DNA from: Gammaproteobacteria bacterium | Lineage (GTDB): Bacteria; Pseudomonadota; Gammaproteobacteria; JABABF01 | Direction: 5' to 3' | NCBI GenBank assembly: GCA_014238345.1 | Contig: JABABF010000289.1 | Coordinates: 1-11,310, forward strand | Length of the DNA stretch: 11,310 nucleotides | Shown: positions 6,428 to 11,310 of the stretch, piece by piece | How the letters are laid out: each line of letters starts with the position of its first letter | How positions within the stretch are numbered: the stretch's first letter is position 1 | The notes under the pieces: model-generated | Seen by the model: the letters and a program-made list of their open reading frames with translations, nothing else | Told to the model about the DNA's origin: nothing | The model's database searches: none | Position numbers and translations under genes: made by a program

Positions 6428-6455
6428 TTGACAATGTTATTTTAGCGTCTACCAT
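6428..6455 (+). promoter_or_regulatory. Candidate sigma70 promoter of the bio operon
   Basis: A perfect -35 TTGACA at 6428-6433, a 16-bp spacer and TACCAT at 6450-6455 (4/6 to TATAAT) precede bioB. Transcription would start near 6462 and give a leader of about 33 nt. AGAAGA at 6480-6485 would then be the ribosome-binding site, nine bases before the bioB GTG. Confidence 0.6.
6439..6444 (-). promoter_or_regulatory. Possible -10 element for comF
   Basis: On the minus strand 6444-6439 reads TAAAAT, a 5/6 match to the -10 consensus, about 22 bp before the comF ATG. No good -35 was found at 16-18 bp spacing, so this is tentative. It lies between the -35 and -10 of the divergent bio promoter, so the two promoters would overlap. 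Confidence 0.25.
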
Positions 6456-6462
6456 GACGCTA
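6443..6462. promoter_or_regulatory. Inverted repeat spanning the bio -10: candidate operator
   Basis: TAGCGTC (6443-6449) and GACGCTA (6456-6462) form a perfect 7+7 inverted repeat. Its 6-base centre is exactly the proposed -10 TACCAT. A second perfect inverted repeat, TGACG (6455-6459) with CGTCA (6464-6468), overlaps it. The position would block RNA polymerase if bound. It does not resemble the E. coli BirA operator half-site TTGTAAACC, so the regulator is unknown. Confidence 0.45.
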
Positions 6463-6494
6463 TCGTCAGTCATAATAATAGAAGACACGCCGCC

Positions 6495-7487
6495 GTGGAA
6501 AGCTCCCCCGTAATTCGCCACAACTGGACAGCTCAGGAAGTTGGCCAGCTAATCGCTCTACCCTTCCCCGAGCTGCTGTATCGCGCACAGACGGTTCACC
6601 GCAATTATTGGGATCCTGGCGAGGTACAGGCCTGCACTCTACTGTCAGTCAAGACGGGAGCCTGTCCAGAGGATTGCGCCTACTGCCCACAGAGTGTCCA
6701 CCACCATGCTGAGTTGCGGGTCGAGCCGCTAATGGATGCCAAGCGCGTGTTGGAGGAGGCCAAGGCAGCAAAAGAGGCCGGCGCCAGCCGCTTTTGTATG
6801 GGGGCGGCATGGCGCTCGCCCAAATCTAGCCACATGAGTGCCTTGGTGCGCATGGTGCGTGGTGTCAAGGAACTCGGCATGGAGAGCTGCATGACATTGG
6901 GCATGCTGAGCGCAGCGCAGGCACAACAGCTGGCGGCAGCCGGTCTCGACTACTACAACCACAACCTTGACAGCTCGCCAGAGTTCTACGACAAGATTAT
7001 CACCACGCGTTGTTACCAAGATCGCTTGGACACTCTGCAACATGTGCGAGAATCTGGCATCAATGTCTGTTGCGGCGGCATTTTGGGGATGGGCGAGACC
7101 GAAGGCGACCGCATCGGTCTGCTGTTACAGCTCGCCAATCTTCCCCAACACCCACAGAGTGTGCCGATCAACCTCTTGGTACGGGTTCCAGGTACGCCGC
7201 TCGAAGATGCTACCAAGCTCCACCCACTGGATTTCCTGCGCTGCGTAGCGGCGGCGCGCATCTTGATGCCAGCCTCCTATGTCCGCCTGTCTGCAGGGCG
7301 CGAATCAATGTCTGACGAGACTCAGGCACTGGCGTTTATGGCCGGAGCCAATTCCATTTTCTACGGCGAGCGCCTGCTGACCACCGACAACCCTGATACC
7401 ACAGCAGACGATGCCCTGCTGGTACGGCTCGGCATGCGCTTCGCTCCACCCCAGTCCCCGGGAAGCCACAGCGCCCGGTGCGGCTGA
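6495..7487 (+). CDS. bioB: Biotin synthase
   Basis: BioB is a radical-SAM enzyme that inserts sulfur into dethiobiotin, the last step of biotin synthesis. The 330-residue product carries the radical-SAM cluster motif CPEDCAYC with C57, C61 and C64. It also has the 2Fe-2S ligands C101, C132, C192 and R264, each offset by four from the E. coli residues C97, C128, C188 and R260. Other family segments include YYNHNLD (153-159) and YVRLSAGR (262-269). The start is GTG at 6495 with AGAAGA at 6480-6485; the sequence after it matches the usual N-terminal length. It is the first gene of the bio operon and divergent from comF. The last roughly 13 residues are variable and low in conservation. Confidence 0.97.
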   Translation: MESSPVIRHNWTAQEVGQLIALPFPELLYRAQTVHRNYWDPGEVQACTLLSVKTGACPEDCAYCPQSVHHHAELRVEPLMDAKRVLEEAKAAKEAGASRFCMGAAWRSPKSSHMSALVRMVRGVKELGMESCMTLGMLSAAQAQQLAAAGLDYYNHNLDSSPEFYDKIITTRCYQDRLDTLQHVRESGINVCCGGILGMGETEGDRIGLLLQLANLPQHPQSVPINLLVRVPGTPLEDATKLHPLDFLRCVAAARILMPASYVRLSAGRESMSDETQALAFMAGANSIFYGERLLTTDNPDTTADDALLVRLGMRFAPPQSPGSHSARCG

Positions 7488-7539
7488 GGCCGCGCGACAC
7501 ACAGTGTCGGTGCGCCCAACCCAGGCAACTGATTGACTG

Positions 7540-8712
7540 ATGCACAAGGCTCTGGCAGCGGAGCTCGCCCAACGTAGCACCAGCGGCGGAGCACGACGGC
7601 GACGACGAGTCGACAGCCCGCAGGGCGCCGAGCTAACGCTGGAAGGATGCCTTTGCCTCAATTTCTGTAGCAACGACTACCTCGGCTTGGCGGCACAGCC
7701 AGCACTGGTCAAATCACTGACGGCGGCGGCTCAGCGCCACGGTGTCGGCAGTGGCGCATCACACTTGGTCTGCGGACACAGCGCCGCACACGAAGCACTG
7801 GAGGAAGCGCTGGCCGCTTTTACCAACCGCCCCCGTAGCCTCGTCTTCGCAACTGGCTACATGTGCAACATCGGCGTGATCACGGCGTTGGCACGGCGCG
7901 GCGATGCCGTGTTCCTCGACCGCCTCTGCCACGCCTCACTGGTCGATGCTGCACGTCTGTCGGGAGCCGAACTGCAACGCTTCCGCCACAACGACAGCAG
8001 TGATCTGGCACGCCGCCTCGCCAGCGGGCACTGGAGACGACGTCTGATCATCGTCGACGGGGTCTACAGTATGGACGGTGACTTAGCTCCGTTGCCGGAG
8101 CTGGCGGCACTGGCCGCTCAGCACGATGCCTGGCTCGTGGTCGACGATGCCCACGGCATCGGTGTTTTGGGAGAGCATGGCGGCGGTAGCGTCGAACATT
8201 TTGGGCTGAGCATGGCACAAGTTCCGATATTGATCGGCACCTTGGGCAAGGCACTGGGTACGGCGGGCGGCTTTGTCGCTGGCGCACCAGAACTGATTGA
8301 AACACTGATTCAGTTTGCCCGCCCCTATATCTATACCACTGCCCCGCCACCCGCCATGGCGGCGACGACACAAGCTGCGCTGAAGATGGCCGGCGAGGAA
8401 CCAGAACGGCGGCGGCACGTACTCGACCTCGTGCGCCACTTCCGCGCTGGAGCCGCATCGTTGGGACTGCCACTGGCAGACTCCCAGACCCCGATACAGC
8501 CGTTGATGGTCGCCAGCTCAGAGCGAGCTGTCTCACTATCGGAGCAACTGTTAGAACTTGGCTTCTGGGTGGCGGCTATTCGCCCACCGACCGTGCCCGA
8601 AGGCGCGGCGCGGCTACGCATCACTCTCAGCGCCGCACACAGCAAGGAACAAGTCACTGCGCTACTAGAGGCGCTGGGAAAGCTGTGGCGGGCAACGGCG
8701 GCGGATGACTGA
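7540..8712 (+). CDS. bioF: 8-Amino-7-oxononanoate synthase
   Basis: BioF is a PLP enzyme of the alpha-oxoamine synthase family that condenses pimeloyl-ACP (or -CoA) with alanine, releasing CO2. The 390-residue length is normal. Visible features are NFCSNDYLGL (41-50), H131 in RLCHASL (stacks on PLP), DGVYSMDGD (173-181), DDAHG (202-206) and the lysine that binds PLP, K237 in GTLGKALG. A 52-bp gap with no terminator separates it from bioB, so it should be in the same transcript. ATG at 7540 has no strong Shine-Dalgarno sequence, but the N-terminal length fits. Its stop overlaps the next start by eight bases (ATGACTGA at 8705-8712), suggesting translational coupling. Confidence 0.96.
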   Translation: MHKALAAELAQRSTSGGARRRRRVDSPQGAELTLEGCLCLNFCSNDYLGLAAQPALVKSLTAAAQRHGVGSGASHLVCGHSAAHEALEEALAAFTNRPRSLVFATGYMCNIGVITALARRGDAVFLDRLCHASLVDAARLSGAELQRFRHNDSSDLARRLASGHWRRRLIIVDGVYSMDGDLAPLPELAALAAQHDAWLVVDDAHGIGVLGEHGGGSVEHFGLSMAQVPILIGTLGKALGTAGGFVAGAPELIETLIQFARPYIYTTAPPPAMAATTQAALKMAGEEPERRRHVLDLVRHFRAGAASLGLPLADSQTPIQPLMVASSERAVSLSEQLLELGFWVAAIRPPTVPEGAARLRITLSAAHSKEQVTALLEALGKLWRATAADD

Positions 8713-10366
8713 AGTGCCGCCAAACGCCTCGATCACTAAGCAGCCCACCCTATCAAGCAGCGATAGCGCGGTTATCTCCCCGATCTTAGTGGTGCTCCCC
8801 GGCCTTGGCTTCGCTCCCAGTGTCTGGGATGTGTTGCGCCCAGATCTAGAGCAAGACTTCCAAGTCATCGCAGTACCTCTACCGGGTTTTGGCGGCGGTA
8901 CAGCACCACCGCCAGAAGCCGATATTGAGCAGTGGCTAGAGGCTCTCATGCCACGGCTGCCAGACACGCCAGCCTGCTACCTTGGGTGGTCGCTGGGGGG
9001 TCTGTTAGCTATGGCTCTGTGTACACGAGCACCGGAACGTGTACTCGGCCTGATCACACTCGCTAGCAACCCCCGTTTCTGCCGAGATCGGAGCTGGCGC
9101 ACGGGTCTGCCCCAACAGTGGTTCGGCGATTTCAAACATCGGGCAGCCGTAGCCACCGAATCCGCACTGCAACGACTCGTGCTACTGTCGGCACACGGTG
9201 ATGCCGCGCCGCGGCCACTGGCTACACAGCTGCGAAGCCATGTCCGGCCAGGAGACTCCGGTGCCTTCGCCAGCGGCCTCAGCCTGCTACAACATAGTGA
9301 CCTGCGTACTGCTCTAAGCACTCTGACCAACCCGTCACTACACCTGCTCGGTGGGCGCGATGCACTCGTGCCAGCAACGCTGGCGACCCCACTACGGCGC
9401 CTCGTCGGCGGAGCACAACGCATCGCCGTGTTGCCAACTGCCAGCCACGCCGCCCTGCTGTCGCAGCCAGCTCCAGTGCTGGGGGCACTGCGCGCCTTCG
9501 CCCACGACCACGACATCCTCAGCACACCACAGCGGCGACCGACACCCACTCGCGTCGCTCAGCACTTCAACACTGCCAGCGCTAGCTACGACCGCGCCGC
9601 CAGACTCCAACGCAAGGCCGGGCGCTGGCTACTTGAAACACTGCCCAAGTCGCTGGAGGTGACCACTGCCACCTCAGTGCAGCACCGTGCTGAGCGCCAC
9701 CGCCAGACTCCCCGCATCCTCGATCTGGGTTGCGGCACTGGACACTTCCTCAGCACACTAGCAGCGTATTATCCCAGTGCCCAGCTCTTTGCCATCGACC
9801 GCTCTTTCAGCATGACCCAACGCGCCGCCACCCGGGTGCCGAAAGCCACCCCACCCCCACTCCGGCTGTGCGCAACGGCCGAATCGTTACCACTGGCCAA
9901 TGCTAGTATTGATGTGGTGTTCTGCAATCTGATGTTGCAGTGGTGTGCCGAGCCATTGACTGTGCTGCGCGACATACAGCGTGTGTTGCGACCCAGCGGC
10001 TGGCTGTTGTTCACCACCTTTGGCCCCGACACGCTGTGGCAGCTGCGCGCCGCCTTCTTGGGTAGCGGGCAACGACAACCCGTCTTGGGCTTCCAACCCG
10101 CCGCCTTCTGGCAGCAAACAGCTGCCACCGCTGGGCTGCGTCTGCACGACTGGTCCGAGCGCAATAGCGAGCGTAGTTACCCCAATGTCCGCTCCCTGCT
10201 CCAGGAACTACGCCAGCTCGGAGCAACTGCCAGTGCCACGCAACCGCCAGGCCTATCGGGACGCGCCACCCAACGCCGCATGGCTGAAGTAGCCGCCCAC
10301 TTGAGCCATGCGCACAACCCATCCTTCAGTTTCCAACTGTTCCGCGCAACACTACAAAAACTATGA
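8705..10366 (+). CDS. bioHC: Bifunctional BioH-BioC fusion: pimeloyl-ACP methyl ester esterase and malonyl-ACP O-methyltransferase
   Basis: One uninterrupted 553-residue frame joins two biotin enzymes. Residues about 25-265 are an alpha/beta hydrolase of the BioH type, with nucleophile S96 in GWSLGG (94-99), acid D219 in LGGRDA and base H248 in ASHAA. After a linker (about 266-283) comes a BioC methyltransferase: VAQHFNTASASYDRAARLQ near 284-302, SAM motif I LDLGCGTGHF (339-348), FCNLMLQWC (406-414) and VLRPSGWLLFTTFG (427-440). BioC methylates malonyl-ACP so that fatty-acid synthesis can elongate it; BioH later cleaves the pimeloyl-ACP methyl ester. No in-frame ATG or GTG is apparent near the junction, so BioC is unlikely to be made separately. 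Domain order equals the bioH-bioC gene order in Pseudomonas. Annotated BioHC proteins are known in other gammaproteobacteria, so the architecture is not new. Residues 316-336 look like a poorly conserved insert before motif I. The start overlaps bioF and the stop overlaps bioD. Confidence 0.93.
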   Translation: MTEVPPNASITKQPTLSSSDSAVISPILVVLPGLGFAPSVWDVLRPDLEQDFQVIAVPLPGFGGGTAPPPEADIEQWLEALMPRLPDTPACYLGWSLGGLLAMALCTRAPERVLGLITLASNPRFCRDRSWRTGLPQQWFGDFKHRAAVATESALQRLVLLSAHGDAAPRPLATQLRSHVRPGDSGAFASGLSLLQHSDLRTALSTLTNPSLHLLGGRDALVPATLATPLRRLVGGAQRIAVLPTASHAALLSQPAPVLGALRAFAHDHDILSTPQRRPTPTRVAQHFNTASASYDRAARLQRKAGRWLLETLPKSLEVTTATSVQHRAERHRQTPRILDLGCGTGHFLSTLAAYYPSAQLFAIDRSFSMTQRAATRVPKATPPPLRLCATAESLPLANASIDVVFCNLMLQWCAEPLTVLRDIQRVLRPSGWLLFTTFGPDTLWQLRAAFLGSGQRQPVLGFQPAAFWQQTAATAGLRLHDWSERNSERSYPNVRSLLQELRQLGATASATQPPGLSGRATQRRMAEVAAHLSHAHNPSFSFQLFRATLQKL

Positions 10367-11061
10367 GCGCCCAAAGTTTCTTCGTCACTGGCACCGATAC
10401 TGGAGTCGGCAAGACCTTCGCCAGCTGCGCCCTGCTCAGGGCCGCCCGAAACCAAGGAATCGTAGCGCTGGGACTCAAGCCAGTGGCCTCTGGCTGCCAA
10501 TGGGTGGACGGCCAGCTGCGTAGCGACGATGCCCTGCTGTTGCGCCGCCACAGCTCCCGACAACTGGACTACGATGTCATCAATCCCGTGGCGCTGGCCG
10601 CGCCTATCGCCCCTCACCTGGCCGCTGACGACAGTGGTCTCTCGCTCAATGCCTCCGAACTGGCGACGCACTGTCACCGAGTACAGGTCGAGCAGGATGC
10701 CAAGTTGGTGTTGATCGAAGGGGTCGGTGGTTGGCGAGTGCCGCTCAGCGAGCATACGGGGATGTCGGATCTAGCCAGTGCGCTAGGTACCCCGGTGATC
10801 CTCGTGGTCGCCATGCGCTTGGGTTGTCTGAGCCACGCCTTGCTCAGCGCCGAGGCTATCGCCAACGATGGGCTGGAACTAGCGGGATGGATTGCTAACA
10901 ACCCTAAGAGCGAACCCATGCCCCGTCTCGCCGACAATATCAACGCATTGCGACAACGCTTAACTGGGTGTTATCTCGGTGCTATTCCACCGCTGTCGCC
11001 ACCAGACCCCGAGGCCGCCGCCGCCCACCTGTCGCTAATGACAATGCTAAAGCTAAGCTAG
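10363..11061 (+). CDS. bioD: Dethiobiotin synthetase
   Basis: BioD closes the ureido ring of 7,8-diaminopelargonic acid with CO2 and ATP to form dethiobiotin. The 232-residue product has the P-loop GTDTGVGKT (10-18), KPVASG (39-44, with the conserved lysine K39), SDD near 54-56, NP (74-75) and EGVGGWRVPL (119-128), followed by the VVAMRLGCLSHALL segment. All are standard for the family. The start codon overlaps the bioHC stop (ATGA at 10363-10366), indicating coupled translation. It is the last bio gene seen; bioA does not follow, so the aminotransferase must be elsewhere. No clear terminator was found after the stop. Confidence 0.96.
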   Translation: MSAQSFFVTGTDTGVGKTFASCALLRAARNQGIVALGLKPVASGCQWVDGQLRSDDALLLRRHSSRQLDYDVINPVALAAPIAPHLAADDSGLSLNASELATHCHRVQVEQDAKLVLIEGVGGWRVPLSEHTGMSDLASALGTPVILVVAMRLGCLSHALLSAEAIANDGLELAGWIANNPKSEPMPRLADNINALRQRLTGCYLGAIPPLSPPDPEAAAAHLSLMTMLKLS

Positions 11062-11250
11062 ATGGGTAGCGCGGTCCGTTCACAGCGAAAGCCAAACCCC
11101 TCTATGCCAAGCCCAGCGTATCATCGAAATGAAGTCGCCGATCTGTGTCATAAATGGCGCATTGGCCGTGCTTAGCAGAAAATAGCTGAATGGGGTTCAG
11201 ACATCACCGCAACACCGCACCACTTTTAAATAGAGGACTTTATCGCCACC
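11062..11250. other. Intergenic region after bioD
   Basis: No gene, convincing sigma70 promoter or intrinsic terminator is visible in these 189 bp. Bases 11162-11177 resemble a sigma54 -24/-12 pair, but the GG-to-GC spacing is nine instead of ten. AGAGGA at 11232-11237 is a possible ribosome-binding site for the following start, though 13 bases away. Confidence 0.5.
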
Positions 11251-11310
11251 ATGAGTATTCAGGCCACAGACTTCAATGCCATCGCCAGCGACATGCTGTT
11301 CATCCTCAGC
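11251..11310 (+). CDS. Start of an unidentified gene cut by the window end
   Basis: ATG at 11251 opens a frame of 20 codons to the window edge, reading MSIQATDFNAIASDMLFILS. AGAGGA at 11232-11237 precedes it. The last visible residues turn hydrophobic, which could be the beginning of a membrane helix after a short N-terminal tail, as in transporters. Twenty residues are too few for a family assignment. A chance open frame is also possible, although the start context after a plain intergenic gap favours a real gene. Confidence 0.5.
   Translation, partial: MSIQATDFNAIASDMLFILS

Noticed and set aside
6417..6494. Classical BirA operator or biotin riboswitch
   Set aside because: No TTGTAAACC-type half-sites are present and the leader is too short for a riboswitch. 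The palindrome found is a different sequence.
6417..6521. N-terminal extension of ComF over the bio promoter
   Set aside because: Homologues start just before the first Cys pair, and the extension would overlap the divergent promoter and bioB.
11162..11177. Sigma54 promoter upstream of the terminal gene
   Set aside because: TGGC and GC are present, but GG and GC are nine bases apart instead of ten, which normally abolishes recognition.
11242..11253. Kozak-like GCCACCATG at the terminal gene
   Set aside because: All surrounding genes are clearly bacterial, with overlapping operon structure; the match is coincidental.
1..11310. CRISPR array, tRNA, insertion sequence, prophage or toxin-antitoxin genes
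   Set aside because: No repeated spacer units, cloverleaf, transposase motifs or paired small ORFs were seen on either strand.

Overview
The window reads as chromosomal DNA of a gammaproteobacterium, about 60% G+C by eye. The evidence is gene order: gltD followed by hemE, and comF divergent from a bioB-F-H-C-D operon, are both arrangements known from Pseudomonas and relatives. No species can be named from the sequence alone. Almost all of the window is dense, housekeeping-type coding sequence. No tRNA, rRNA, CRISPR array, transposase, phage or toxin gene was recognised.

Layout. (1) 1-2216, plus strand: the 3' part of gltD (glutamate synthase small subunit), then hemE (uroporphyrinogen decarboxylase). 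(2) 2217-3014: a distinctly A+T-rich interval holding a candidate promoter, DnaA-box-like sequences, one small orphan ORF for a predicted two-helix membrane protein, a 12-bp tandem duplication and three hairpins. (3) 3015-5669, minus strand: modC, modB and modA, a complete high-affinity molybdate ABC transporter in tight operon order (modA transcribed first). (4) 5691-6416, minus strand: comF, only 21 bp upstream of modA, so comF-modABC may be one transcript. (5) 6417-6494: divergent control region with a consensus -35 and a perfect 7+7 inverted repeat whose spacer is the candidate -10 of the bio operon. (6) 6495-11061, plus strand: bioB, bioF, a fused bioH-bioC gene and bioD. (7) 11062-11250: intergenic, then the first 20 codons of a gene that runs off the end.

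How the genes work together. The bio operon has BioC and BioH (pimeloyl-ACP methyl ester synthesis and its hydrolysis, here on one polypeptide), then BioF, BioD and BioB. Only the DAPA aminotransferase (BioA or equivalent) is missing from the late pathway and must be encoded elsewhere. ModABC imports molybdate for molybdenum cofactor. HemE acts in haem synthesis and GltD in ammonium assimilation.

Most of the window is ordinary. The parts worth a second look are the BioHC fusion, the palindrome over the bioB promoter, and the A+T-rich island downstream of hemE. No clearly new multi-gene system is visible.
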